A stretch of DNA of 42,538 nt from Candidatus Poribacteria bacterium (GCA_022826805.1 JAJDUH010000054.1:1-42538); one strand, 5' to 3'; positions 1-9,323 are shown, numbered from the stretch's first letter. Made by a program: numbers and translations. The notes: generated from the sequence alone by a model not told the origin.

Positions 1-297
1 CGTCTGTGTGAAGTTATGGAAACTTGCTAACAGAAACTGGCAATAATCCGAAAATAAGGGGTGCTTCTTTTCACAGAGAGTTACGGTCTTCATAAAGTGA
101 GAGTATAACACATTTCTAAACTATTGCGTAAGTCCTAATTAGTTATGTTTCTTCTGGATTTTCGCGGTACAAAGACAATTTTGGTCTAAAGAGCAAATTT
201 CGGGTGGGTGATAGCGGGCGGATATAGGGGTCCGCCCTACAGCGTATGGAAGGATATTATGGGGTTACTTTATCTAGGAAAGGAATAGACAGCCCTG
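1..297. other. Non-coding stretch at window start
   Basis: I see no convincing gene here. The only structure is a 7-bp perfect inverted repeat, GGGCGGA at 216-222 and TCCGCCC at 231-237, with an 8-nt loop, ending in CCCTAC. It lies just past the 3' end of the minus-strand oxidoreductase. It has no T-tract on that strand, so it is not a classical rho-independent terminator, and it resembles the GTAGGG-type hairpins elsewhere in the window. Confidence 0.6.
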
Positions 298-1359
298 CTA
301 CAAGGGCAACGAAATCGGTGCACCGATTTGCGAGGAACGATACGTCGCTTCTGCCAACTCAATACCGTCTCTGCCGATGCGTCCATGGGTCGTCGGCTCT
401 GCTTCTCCGGCGATGCACTGGAGCCAGTGATCAATGCTCGTGCCTTTCGCTGCTACTCCCCAATACCGCTGCTGACGCCGCTCCTCTGGCATGCTGCGGT
501 AGGTGTCATCGTCTGGGACTGGCGCAGTGAACTCTTCCACCTCTGGCATATCGTGGGTCTTCCAACGGAGACCGTTTGAGATTAGTGTCGCCGAGCCTTT
601 GCTGGTAACGAGACCGTTGCCACTATTCCTTATTTCAGCCGCCCAACTCTTAATCATCATACCGACACCGCCGTTCTTGAAATGTACGGTCAGCACGGCG
701 TTGTTCTCTACGGCTTGATCAGGTAGTGGGTAGGTGCCACCGAGTGGGACATGGCTTGTGAATCCGTAGACTGTGGAGGCGGGACCGTAGAGCCACAGCC
801 AGAGATCAAGATCATGAATGGCTTGTTCCACCAGCATACCCCCCGATTCCGCTTTCACAAAGAGCCACGGATGTCGTTCGGGTGAGAACCAACTGACCTG
901 ATTAGAGTACGCCATCTGCAGTGTGCCGAGTGTGCCATCATCAAGGAGCGATTTTAGTTTCATGTAGCCGGGACTGAACCGCATCATATAGGCAACCATC
1001 AGGAGAACACCCGCATTTTCAGCAGCGGCTATCATCTCCTCACCCTCCGCAACGCTACAACACATCGGTTTTTCCATTAAAATGTGTTTGCCGGCATCGG
1101 CAGCAGCACGGGTAATTTCAAGGTGTGGGCGCGGATGGACGCAGACATCTACTGCGTCTATATCCTGTCTGTCGAGGAGTGCGCGGTAATCTGTGTAGGC
1201 ATCTGCACCAAACTGATCGGCTTGTTCGTTCGCAGACGCTTCGTTGATGTCGGCGATTGCGACAATATCTGCGCGTCGGGTCGGTTCTTGGTAATAGGGG
1301 GCATGGAGGGAGCGGAAGATACCGCCACATCCGATAATACCAACTTTGATTCTGTCCAT
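298..1359 (-). CDS. Gfo/Idh/MocA family oxidoreductase (first copy)
   Basis: This 353-residue cytosolic NAD(P)-dependent dehydrogenase probably acts on a sugar or cyclitol. The N-terminal Rossmann fold opens with VGIIGCGGI (residues 6-14). The canonical family motif E96-K97-P98 follows, in which the lysine is normally catalytic. The C-terminal half is the usual alpha/beta substrate domain, and the length is typical. The start is supported by an AAGGAG ribosome site a few bases upstream of the ATG. It is the last of three same-strand genes, after another Gfo/Idh/MocA gene and a GrdB-like UGA-containing gene, with a repeat-rich 98-bp gap before it. The substrate cannot be deduced. The family assignment is secure. 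Confidence 0.9.
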   Translation of the reverse strand: MDRIKVGIIGCGGIFRSLHAPYYQEPTRRADIVAIADINEASANEQADQFGADAYTDYRALLDRQDIDAVDVCVHPRPHLEITRAAADAGKHILMEKPMCCSVAEGEEMIAAAENAGVLLMVAYMMRFSPGYMKLKSLLDDGTLGTLQMAYSNQVSWFSPERHPWLFVKAESGGMLVEQAIHDLDLWLWLYGPASTVYGFTSHVPLGGTYPLPDQAVENNAVLTVHFKNGGVGMMIKSWAAEIRNSGNGLVTSKGSATLISNGLRWKTHDMPEVEEFTAPVPDDDTYRSMPEERRQQRYWGVAAKGTSIDHWLQCIAGEAEPTTHGRIGRDGIELAEATYRSSQIGAPISLPL

Positions 1360-1376
1360 AGAATTCTCCTTTTAAT

Positions 1377-1457
1377 GGTTATCAGTTATCAGTCTTCAGT
1401 TATCAGTTAAAAGATAATTTTTTTAAATCAAACCGCTTTTTAACTGACAGCTAAAAA
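1377..1457. repeat. Dispersed TTATCAGT-type repeat
   Basis: The left part (1377-1409) is built from short TTATCAGT/CTTCAGT units. The right part (about 1437-1457) carries a partial reverse complement (TTAACTGACAG). The left 33 bases match the reverse complement of 30663-30695 with about six differences, so this is a dispersed family and not a local accident. It fills the gap between two minus-strand genes. Confidence 0.6.
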
Positions 1458-2195
1458 CTACTGCATACCATTCCTAACGAAAGCGCGAAGGATAGGGGGC
1501 AGTGTTTCGGCTGCTAAAAGTGCGAGTGCCTCGGCGATGATTGCGTGCTGCAATCTGGGGTTATTCGGTTCACCGAGCGGATGTCCAAAATCATACGGGA
1601 CCGCTAAGGCGCGCGGCGGTTTTACCTTCTTCGTCATACTTTCAACAAGGGTAATAGAAACTGTGGAAATTCCTGCCGCTTCAACAGCACGTTGTATCAA
1701 TCCTACAGACTGATTGCACATTGGTCAGACAGGGGTTAAAAAAGCAACGTCTACGCCATCAGTTTTAAGCATCCGTCCAACCTCTGGTGCGGATTGCGTG
1801 ATGAGGACGTGCGGTTTTGTAATTGATCCCATAAAACTAAAGTGCCTACGGTTTAGCGATCCAATTTTACCTTCGGTCTCTAACTCCTTGAATCTATCGA
1901 GTGGAAACGCAAGGTTTGCATCAATATCAATGCCGCGTTTATCGTAAGCCCCACTTTTATGCCCATCTTTAAGTTCTTGTGTCTGGATTGAATTTGGAAT
2001 CTCTCGGTATGAACAATCTCCCTTCTCAAAAGGACTCTGTCCATGCAGAAAAAAACCTGCGGTTGTAATAAGCGCGATTCTACATTCATTCAACGGCAAG
2101 CGCAGCGGTGTATTAGGAGTCGTTTCATAGTGCTTGCTGCGGTAAAGCTTCATAAAGAACCGAGAGAGAGAATCAAATTTACGTAATAGTGCCAT
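1458..2195 (-). CDS. GrdB-like reductase family protein with in-frame UGA (putative selenoprotein)
   Basis: Read through a single TGA at 1725-1727, this frame encodes 245 residues of the glycine/sarcosine/betaine reductase selenoprotein B-like family (GRDB). N-terminal family features are YETTPNTPLRLPL, RIALITTAGFF and FSFMG. Just before the TGA is DGVDVAFLTPV; just after it is P-M-C-N-Q-S-V-G, so the residue at position 157 would make a U-x-x-C redox motif. The second half (AAGISTVSITLVE, PPRALAVPYDFGHPLG) is also family-typical, so the TGA sits exactly at the conserved redox position. The ATG at 2195 lies one base after the stop of the upstream oxidoreductase; a TTG at 2210 is an alternative. 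The reaction of this sub-family is not established. A Cys-to-UGA nonsense mutation is the alternative reading. Confidence 0.82.
1693..1727 (-). promoter_or_regulatory. Candidate bacterial SECIS hairpin after the UGA
   Basis: On the coding strand the TGA (1727-1725) is followed after four bases by a stem-loop. The arms are TGTGCAATC (1720-1712) and GATTG-A-TACA (1702-1693), giving nine pairs including one G-U, with a single bulged A. The apical loop is the nine bases AGTCTGTAG, with a G in its second position. Bacterial SECIS elements lie within the frame directly downstream of the UGA, which fits. Pairing was done by eye with no energy calculation. Confidence 0.55.
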
Positions 2196-2196
2196 A

Positions 2197-3222
2197 TTAG
2201 CCGTTCGCAAAGATAAGTCGTTTCCGATTCTGACACGGGAGTTGTATCGTTTGCCCGGTTATGCCGCTTTCGATAGTGGCGAAACCGATTTCGTTGACAG
2301 CAGTATAATCATCATGGGCGCAATCGGGAAGAGGTCCGCCATCCAAATAATCCGTAATCTGTTTATAAGCGATATTGAAAGGACCAGCGTTTTCAGGGAG
2401 ATCCAGCGTGTCGTTATCAATCAACTTCCCTTCTTTATAGACGGTTGTGCTGCTATAGAATCCCGTCTGAACGCTACCTTCGCTGCCGAGAACATCAACG
2501 GAGAATCCGCCCCGCGCCCCATGGTTCCCAACATGGAAGCCTATAACGCCGCTTTCGTATTGAATCGTTGAACCGACAATCGCGGGTTCAGGTTCATAAG
2601 GTGTCGGTACATTGCCGCCTCCCTCAACGAAACCAGTCACCGAGATCGGATCATAGCCAGCGAACTGGCAGATCATGTCGGTTGTGTGAATAGCGAAGGA
2701 GAGCACCCCACCGCCGCAATACCCGATGACGGTTTGCACCTCACCAATCAGCCCATCCTTAATAAGCGATTGGAGACGAATTAAGTGTGGTCCCCAGTGC
2801 CGTGTATAATCAACAACGATAGGAATTCCCTTTGCGTCAGCACCTGCGGTCATAGTGTCAACCTCTTCAAGGGAACATCCAGCGGGTTTTTCAAGGAAAA
2901 TGGCTTTGATATCCGCCTTCAAGACGTTCTGCATCACCTTAAAATGGTGCGGTCCACGGACACAAACAGCGACGATATCTAAAGTCTCACTTTCAAGCAT
3001 CTGTGTATCTGTTTCGTAGTAATTTATGGAATTATCTGGGAAGGCGGGTCCCCAAACTTGTTGGAATTCTGCTTGACGTTCTGCAGACATATCTGCGACT
3101 GCGACTAATTCGGTTGTCTCGCAAAAACGGATACCGCCTGTATGGCAATACGGATAAGGATCGTCAGGTGTTGAATAACGGGAGGCGATGTTGCCTAACC
3201 CAATGATACCGACACGATACAT
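2197..3222 (-). CDS. Gfo/Idh/MocA family oxidoreductase (second copy)
   Basis: This 341-residue NAD(P)-dependent oxidoreductase has the dinucleotide-binding start VGIIGLGNIASRY and the E111-K112-P113 motif. AGCSLEEVD follows, which is usual in the family. The substrate is unknown, probably a sugar derivative. An AAAGGAG site precedes the ATG. Its TAA is separated by one base from the ATG of the UGA-containing GrdB-like gene, so the two are almost certainly co-transcribed and translationally coupled. It is only distantly similar to the copy at 298-1359, so this is not a recent tandem duplication. Confidence 0.9.
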   Translation of the reverse strand: MYRVGIIGLGNIASRYSTPDDPYPYCHTGGIRFCETTELVAVADMSAERQAEFQQVWGPAFPDNSINYYETDTQMLESETLDIVAVCVRGPHHFKVMQNVLKADIKAIFLEKPAGCSLEEVDTMTAGADAKGIPIVVDYTRHWGPHLIRLQSLIKDGLIGEVQTVIGYCGGGVLSFAIHTTDMICQFAGYDPISVTGFVEGGGNVPTPYEPEPAIVGSTIQYESGVIGFHVGNHGARGGFSVDVLGSEGSVQTGFYSSTTVYKEGKLIDNDTLDLPENAGPFNIAYKQITDYLDGGPLPDCAHDDYTAVNEIGFATIESGITGQTIQLPCQNRKRLIFANG

Positions 3223-3754
3223 TAGAATCGCTCCTTTGTTAAGGTCTGTATATTACAAAGTATATCAAAAGGGCTTTGGCACGTAAAGCATTTTCTCGTA
3301 TCTCTTCTGTAGGAGAAATTTCCGAATCCCGACCCTCGTCTACCAACAACCAATTATCACTTGCTCTGTAGGTTGGGTTGAGTGGCAGCCTACATCCGCC
3401 TCCATGTTTCCAAAAACCTTTCTGCCGTTTTATGCCCATTGGCATAACCAACATAGCGAAACCCAACAAATCAAACATCCCAAAGACAAAAAGCGTTGGG
3501 TTTCTCTCGGACTCCGAGGATTTCAAGTTCCATGAGAATTCAAAGGTTTCCTCACCACAAACATCTAATTTTTATGGCGTTCAACCCAACCTACGGACTG
3601 ATAAATTTATCCTGCAAAATCCTGATTCTGATGAATATCTACACATCGGTTGAATTCGCGACAGATTCATTGTAAAATAATAGATAGAATTGGTAAGTTT
3701 GTACAATATTGCATAGCAGTATTTTCTATAAACATATAAATTAACTATTAAAAC
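3223..3754. other. Divergent intergenic region
   Basis: This 530-bp gap separates the minus-strand oxidoreductase operon from the plus-strand secreted protein, so promoters for both should lie here. I could not pick a good -35/-10 pair for either. Its middle is occupied by a MITE-like inverted-repeat element (3368-3594). Open frames in it are repeat-derived and do not look like genes. Confidence 0.6.
3368..3594. mobile_element. MITE-like element with terminal and internal inverted repeats
   Basis: The 14-base sequence GTAGGTTGGGTTGA at 3368-3381 recurs as its exact reverse complement at 3581-3594. Inside, GAAACCCAAC (3458-3467) and GTTGGGTTTC (3495-3504) form a second perfect 10-base inverted pair. 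Nested GTTGGGTT-type palindromes of this kind are common non-autonomous repeats in several bacterial phyla. No transposase frame is present in the 227 bp and I saw no clear target-site duplication. Confidence 0.6.
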
Positions 3755-6700
3755 ATGAACACACATCCTATGCGATTTTTAATATCAATTACGTTTATTC
3801 TCTGGATTGTTACCAGCGTTGCGTCCGCGGATTCATGGCACTGCGGAACACCGCTTTTGTACCAACAACACCTTGGACAACACCCACCTGAAGAAATTGC
3901 TGCCGCACCCGCTGCACCCGTTCAAATCGGACAAACAGAGCACTTTTTTATTCACATTCCAGCAGCAGAGGTAACAGCCACCTGTATCGCCAAAAGCGAC
4001 CACCTCTACGTCTACATCGAAAACTCGGTGCGCCACTTACTCACAGACGCCGAAGCCGTTGCAATCGCAAGGGAATTTGATACACGCATCTATCCGCGCG
4101 TTCGAGAGTGGATGGGTAGCGAATGGAAGCCTGGACTTGACAGGGATAACCGTATAACTTTGTTGATGCACGACGTTGGTATGAACAATTCTGGAGCGGA
4201 TTATGGTGGCTACTTCGCGCCCGCGGATCAGATACCTACAGCACCGAACAGTAATCGTAGGGAAATGCTCTATATGGACATTTTCCAGTTCAGAGAACGC
4301 TCTCGGCACACCTTCTACAGCAGCCTTGCACATGAATTCGCACACCTCGTCAACTGGTTTCAGAACGGCGGAACAACAGATCAACGGTGGTTAGAAGAAG
4401 GCATGGCGTCTTTCGTGGAATGGGGAGTTTACGGAACCGTACACACTATTTTTGTTGACAGTTATCTGGCAAACCCCGGCGTTTCGCTTACTTATGCAAA
4501 CACACGAGACGTTTATTATGGTGCCGCTTTCATGCTCATGCTCTATCTCTACGAACAGTATGGCGGACGAAAACTTATCCGTGGTATTGTCGGATCGGAT
4601 GCCCTGGGTGAACAAGCGATTAATGCTGCTCTAGCGGACGGTGGGAAAAGCGTTAGTTTCCCTGATGTTTTTCTGAATTGGGGACTTGCAAATTGGGTTA
4701 ACACGCAAGCACGAAACAGACAACTCGGTTATGCCCATCTCCAGAACCGAAAAGTGAACGCCGCAGTTCCGCGTCTCTTTAATTATCCCAATGAAGCGAA
4801 TAATATTTCTATTGACCAATGGGGAACATATTATGCTGTTTTTCGAAATCTGCCAGAAACTTTGGACATATCGGTGATTGGTCCTGGTCCTGGCAACCTC
4901 TATGCAACAACACTTTACATACCACCTAACGGACAACCCGTTGTTACACCTATCCCATTTGATACCGAAAATACAGGATACATTCGACGAGAAGGACTGC
5001 AACGCGGCGGTGAAATCGTGATGATGGTAACTGCTGATGCGCCGCAGGCATTTCGTTATGTCGCTGCAGCACCGCCTGCCGCTAACAATGTTGAAAGGGT
5101 AATAGATTCGCCGCGCTTGCGCGTATCAAATGTTGTGCCCGATTCTGTAACCAACGCCCTCAGAAATCGGACCCAACCAAGTCCATTACCAGCGAATCTC
5201 ACACCGAAAACGTATCTTGAACCGATGACACAGATTCATCTTGCGAGCAATTATACTGACGTTGAGATCGGTGGCACAGATGGAGACTACCTTTACGCTG
5301 CAAGCCGTTGGGGACTTGAGATTTTTACGCTGGCAGAACCGACAAAACCTGATCGTGTTGGTGAAATCGCTACGCCAGGACAGGCGCAAGCTATCGCTGT
5401 TAATGGCGAAACCGCTTATATCGCCGACGGCGCAGCGGGAGTACACGTTATCAACATCACTGATCCAACCCATCCGAGTATCGTGAAAACGATTGGCACC
5501 CTTACGGATGCCCGTCAGGTCCATGTCGCCGATGGCAATCTGTATGTCCTTGATAAGGATCGTGGGATGCTCGTTTTCAATCTCCGCGATGTTCACAACG
5601 CCCGGTCACCGCAACCCCGACGTTTCTTTCGCACTGCAGGTAGACCGCTCAATATCGCCATCCACGAGGGGACAGTCTACTTGAGCGACGACAGACATGG
5701 ACTTATTATCCTTGATCCAAGTCCATTCGGCAATTTTGTTGTGCGCAGCGTTGTCCCTATTCTCGCCGCTGCTTACGAAATTGTTGATACGAGAAACGGA
5801 ACTTATGTTTACGTGGCTTCTGGTAATCTTACAGTGGTTGATGTGACAGATATTCAGAATCCCGAAATACGTTTTCGCTTAGATACACCAGGACTTACAA
5901 CTGGTATCCAATTCCGTAACAACACCATTTATCTGACGGACCAACAGGCAGGACTTCACATTATTGACGCGCGGAACCCACAACAACCGCAACGAATTTC
6001 CTCACAACCTACGTTCGGTAATGCGATTAATATCGTCCTCCGTGATACAACGGCTTACATCGCCGATGGCAAAGGTGGCATTCAGACAATTGATGTAAGC
6101 GAAACGAAATCGCCGAAGTGGTTACACCGGTATGCTCTCGGCGGTATGGCTTATGGACTTGATGTTATCGAAACAGCGGGTGGTGCGCGCACCATCTACA
6201 TTGCGAACGGTGTAGGTGGGTTAAAGACACTTGAATTTACGAACCCTTATGACGGGATCTTAACAAAAAACCTGTCGCTGCCTGCAAACGCTGCCACTGC
6301 TAACAGTTTATTTGAAGCAACTCACTGCACCAAAGTTCGTGTGCGAGAGGGATACGGCTTCGTTGCTACTGAGACTGGCATGTTTGTCGTTGATCTCGAA
6401 GCGAATACAATTTTGACACATATTCCGACAGCAGCAGCCGTTTCGGACATCGCTTTGCACGACGGCTACACCTACCTCTGTGCTGAATCTCTGATTGTCG
6501 TTGACAGTCGAGCACCGCAGCTGAGTAGAATCATATCCCAACGAGACATACGCGGCAGCGCCTATCGCGTCGTCATCAACAGAGACGCGTCTACACACGC
6601 TTACGTTGCTGCCCTTGAAGGCGGACTGCATATCTTTGACATCACAGACCCAGTAGTGCCACGTCCCATTGCGAATTACCTCACACAGGGCAATGCAACA

Positions 6701-7372
6701 GGCGTTGCCCTGACGGCAAAACGTGCTTATCTATTAGATAGTGGTGTCGGTGTTGCTGCACTTGATGTAACCGAACCAAACAAACCGAAATTGGACGGTA
6801 TATATAGAAATGACGCCGTCCTGATAGATGTACAAGCCAGTAGTAACCATCTCTATTTACTTGATAGCGAAAGCGTTCAGGTTATTGACACACGCACATT
6901 AACAACGGCTTCATCTCTTCTCTACAGAAGTCGCGAACTCCAGTTTCCGTCCGAATTAAAACTAACAAATGGTGTTCTCTATATCACCGATCTGTATCAA
7001 CTTCGTACTTTTCGTGTGCATACCGAAGGTTATTCGCTTGCTGTGGAAGAACCAACACCATCCGAATGGAAACCGAACTCGCTTAAACCGACACTGGTCA
7101 ATCGTCTCAGCCAAAATTTTCCGAACCCATTTAATCCAGAGACATGGATCCCGTATCAACTCGCCTCAGATGCAAACGTAGTCCTCCATATCTACGATAC
7201 GCAAGGGAAACGTATCTATTCCCGGCCCCTTGGACATCAAAAGGCAGGTTCACACACCGCCTATTGGGATGGCCGTAACACCACCGGTGAACCTGTCGCG
7301 AGCGGTATATATTTTTACTCTCTTGAAGCCGGTGCTTTTCACGCGACTCGCAAAATGCTGATCCAGCGATGA
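3755..7372 (+). CDS. Secreted metallopeptidase-like protein with LVIVD repeats and FlgD/T9SS-type tail
   Basis: This 1205-residue exported protein starts with a signal peptide (about residues 1-25, hydrophobic FLISITFILWIV, likely cleavage after ASA). A zinc-peptidase region carries H193-E-F-A-H197 followed by W-L-E-E-G at 212-216, the HExxH...E arrangement of gluzincins such as M30-like enzymes. From about residue 490 to 1100 runs a series of propeller repeats with phrases like GVHVINITDPTHPSIV and GLHIFDITDPVVPRPI (LVIVD type). The last 85 residues, from N1121, hold NFPNPFNPETWIPYQL and a FlgD-like Ig fold ending SGIYFYSLEAG, a sorting-domain-like tail. An adhesin or peptidase on the cell surface is likely. 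There is no clear ribosome site, and the internal ATG at 3770 would also leave a signal peptide. The substrate is unknown. Confidence 0.85.
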   Translation: MNTHPMRFLISITFILWIVTSVASADSWHCGTPLLYQQHLGQHPPEEIAAAPAAPVQIGQTEHFFIHIPAAEVTATCIAKSDHLYVYIENSVRHLLTDAEAVAIAREFDTRIYPRVREWMGSEWKPGLDRDNRITLLMHDVGMNNSGADYGGYFAPADQIPTAPNSNRREMLYMDIFQFRERSRHTFYSSLAHEFAHLVNWFQNGGTTDQRWLEEGMASFVEWGVYGTVHTIFVDSYLANPGVSLTYANTRDVYYGAAFMLMLYLYEQYGGRKLIRGIVGSDALGEQAINAALADGGKSVSFPDVFLNWGLANWVNTQARNRQLGYAHLQNRKVNAAVPRLFNYPNEANNISIDQWGTYYAVFRNLPETLDISVIGPGPGNLYATTLYIPPNGQPVVTPIPFDTENTGYIRREGLQRGGEIVMMVTADAPQAFRYVAAAPPAANNVERVIDSPRLRVSNVVPDSVTNALRNRTQPSPLPANLTPKTYLEPMTQIHLASNYTDVEIGGTDGDYLYAASRWGLEIFTLAEPTKPDRVGEIATPGQAQAIAVNGETAYIADGAAGVHVINITDPTHPSIVKTIGTLTDARQVHVADGNLYVLDKDRGMLVFNLRDVHNARSPQPRRFFRTAGRPLNIAIHEGTVYLSDDRHGLIILDPSPFGNFVVRSVVPILAAAYEIVDTRNGTYVYVASGNLTVVDVTDIQNPEIRFRLDTPGLTTGIQFRNNTIYLTDQQAGLHIIDARNPQQPQRISSQPTFGNAINIVLRDTTAYIADGKGGIQTIDVSETKSPKWLHRYALGGMAYGLDVIETAGGARTIYIANGVGGLKTLEFTNPYDGILTKNLSLPANAATANSLFEATHCTKVRVREGYGFVATETGMFVVDLEANTILTHIPTAAAVSDIALHDGYTYLCAESLIVVDSRAPQLSRIISQRDIRGSAYRVVINRDASTHAYVAALEGGLHIFDITDPVVPRPIANYLTQGNATGVALTAKRAYLLDSGVGVAALDVTEPNKPKLDGIYRNDAVLIDVQASSNHLYLLDSESVQVIDTRTLTTASSLLYRSRELQFPSELKLTNGVLYITDLYQLRTFRVHTEGYSLAVEEPTPSEWKPNSLKPTLVNRLSQNFPNPFNPETWIPYQLASDANVVLHIYDTQGKRIYSRPLGHQKAGSHTAYWDGRNTTGEPVASGIYFYSLEAGAFHATRKMLIQR

Positions 7373-7607
7373 ATTTTTTATATTTATTCACACAATTATT
7401 GTCAGAAGAAGACATCTTATCGCCACTGTATTATTCACCTTCTTAGAAGTTTACCAATCTTATTAATTTCAATTTAAAGGAACGCGGAATAGAAAAAATT
7501 TGTAACGCAAATGGACAAGAAACGTTGATATTGATTAACACAATATTATCCGCCAAAACCCCTGTTAATTTTGTTCACTTAAAGAGATTCGCAAGGAGAA
7601 AGCTAAG

Positions 7608-9323
7608 ATGGCTAGAAATAGCGTAGCGGGTTGTTTTCAAGATATTGAGATATCGTTTAGCGTTGATATAGATTGTATCCGTATGGATCTGCGGAACTTG
7701 GTCAGCGATGAGAAACAGATGCGCGTGATGTATCAGAAGCAACCCTCGAGCGGACTCGCCAATTGGCAGCAGTTTCAGTTAGGAAACTTCCCAGTTTCAC
7801 TCCGTCTCCCCCCAGAGGTGCTCGAAGCATACCGTTTAACCTTTTTTGTCGACGACGCCGAACCTATTTCCGCACGTGTTAAAAAGGTCCTGGCAGAGTT
7901 GAAAACACTCCGTAATGAATTGCCAGAAGAGGATTTATCAGAAAATGTCGAGACCGTAACAGACACGGAAACCGTAGATACTTCCAATGAGATAGAGGCA
8001 TATATTTCTGAAGAACCAGCAGTCGTAGCAGAAACAACACCCCATTTACCAGGAATACAACCACTGACAAACACACCGAGGAACGCGGATATAGATATCT
8101 CTGAAGAATCAGAAGTCGTTGCAGCGAAACAGGTAGACGCAACACCCGATCTACCGGGAATACAACTACCGACAAACACATCCAGCCATGCGAACCCTGA
8201 TGCCTCCGAGGCACCAGAAGTCGTAGGGACCGAACAGGTAGAAACAATACCCGATTTACCAGAAATACAGCATCCGAAACACACACTTCGGGCACGTGCG
8301 GAAAGCCGACAGGTGTTCGACGAAGAACCGGATGCTCCGAACACCATAGGGAAACCATCGACAATTCGGAAAGTCAAAACTGAGTTGCCCAATGTAACCT
8401 CTCATTCGGCATTTAAAATTTCAATTCGTTCTCTTCCACCAAGTGCGCTTGCAAAACAACGGGAATCACAGATGAATGCAGCCCATGCAAGTACAGATGC
8501 GGACACCGGTAGAAAATCTAAACAGAAGGAAAATGGTTTTTTCGGTCAAATTGTTCGTACACTGAAGGTCGGAAAACGAGGTAAGGCTTACTACCAAGAA
8601 CAAGGTGAAACTATTCAGAATGAATTTCAAGATCAACTCTCTAAATTAGAGAGAGATTACAACGAGGGATATGGATTTGATCTGACCTCCTGGAAACCAG
8701 AGAGGCTTTGTGAAGAGGAAACTGCTATTCTCCTCCTTAATCTCATGGCAAGCGAGATAATCGCATGGCAGAAAGAGAGAGGTCGCGCCAGGCCTGAAAC
8801 AGGAAGTATTGTTGAGCCCCTCGCCGAAGTAGATAGAATATTGCGCCAAACACTCAAACAGACGCGCGGCATCGGTACGCCGGCGCCGACGTTGTTTCCA
8901 AACTTGCTTGCAGAAAATGAACGGGATCTTGAGAAAATTCAGAACGAGTGTGATGCATATCTCCATCGCTTCACCAGCAAGTTAATTGAGCAAGAGAAAA
9001 AACACGCTACCAAGATCGAGATTCTCTCCTTTAGGAAATTTCTTACCGAATTCATTCGGGATTTCCTGTTCACTGAAATAGCGAAAAACACACAGGGGAA
9101 CACCGTACCTAAACGCCTCAATTGGTTCCTCGAGCTCGTCGATTCTGAAGTCATGCCGATCGAAATCGGGGAAACCAAAGTGTCGTCTACCCATCACAAA
9201 GTGAAAGACGCTCGTCCAAGCGAATGTGAACCGGGTACAATCGTCGAGGTTATCACACCGGGCTTGCAATCGACAGACGGAAAACGAGTCAACCAGATGG
9301 CTATCGTCATTGAAGCGGAGTAA
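7608..9323 (+). CDS. GrpE-like protein with long repeat-containing linker
   Basis: The 571-residue product has three parts. An N-terminal stretch (about 1-110) is unrecognised. A low-complexity acidic linker (about 110-270) contains three copies of a degenerate unit around PDLPGIQLPTNT. An alpha-helical C-terminal half ends in PIEIGETKV, SECEPGTIVEVITPGL and a final VIEAE. That ending resembles the beta domain of GrpE nucleotide-exchange factors, preceded by coiled helices as in GrpE. It is far longer than a typical GrpE of about 200 residues, so a role as a specialised Hsp70 partner is inference. A strong GGAG site precedes the ATG. The PLP enzyme gene starts four bases after its stop, so they likely form an operon. 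Confidence 0.6.
   Translation: MARNSVAGCFQDIEISFSVDIDCIRMDLRNLVSDEKQMRVMYQKQPSSGLANWQQFQLGNFPVSLRLPPEVLEAYRLTFFVDDAEPISARVKKVLAELKTLRNELPEEDLSENVETVTDTETVDTSNEIEAYISEEPAVVAETTPHLPGIQPLTNTPRNADIDISEESEVVAAKQVDATPDLPGIQLPTNTSSHANPDASEAPEVVGTEQVETIPDLPEIQHPKHTLRARAESRQVFDEEPDAPNTIGKPSTIRKVKTELPNVTSHSAFKISIRSLPPSALAKQRESQMNAAHASTDADTGRKSKQKENGFFGQIVRTLKVGKRGKAYYQEQGETIQNEFQDQLSKLERDYNEGYGFDLTSWKPERLCEEETAILLLNLMASEIIAWQKERGRARPETGSIVEPLAEVDRILRQTLKQTRGIGTPAPTLFPNLLAENERDLEKIQNECDAYLHRFTSKLIEQEKKHATKIEILSFRKFLTEFIRDFLFTEIAKNTQGNTVPKRLNWFLELVDSEVMPIEIGETKVSSTHHKVKDARPSECEPGTIVEVITPGLQSTDGKRVNQMAIVIEAE
8010..8284 (+). repeat. Three degenerate in-frame repeats inside the GrpE-like gene
   Basis: Residues 135-226 of the surrounding gene contain three units of roughly 30-36 residues. 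Each has an acidic EE/SE-x-x-VV segment, then a D/H-LPxIQ segment and a T/H-rich end. The DNA copies remain recognisable (for example gaagtcgt and ccgggaatacaa variants), which suggests expansion by slippage or recombination and later drift. Confidence 0.6.

Noticed and set aside
246..1410. Plus-strand open frames in the first 1.4 kb
   Set aside because: They lie antisense to a clearly conserved oxidoreductase and lack family features or ribosome sites.
1458..2210. Reading the GrdB-like region as two separate genes of 87 and 161 residues
   Set aside because: Both lie in the same frame with only TGA and one proline codon between them, and together match one family; the downstream ATG has no ribosome site.
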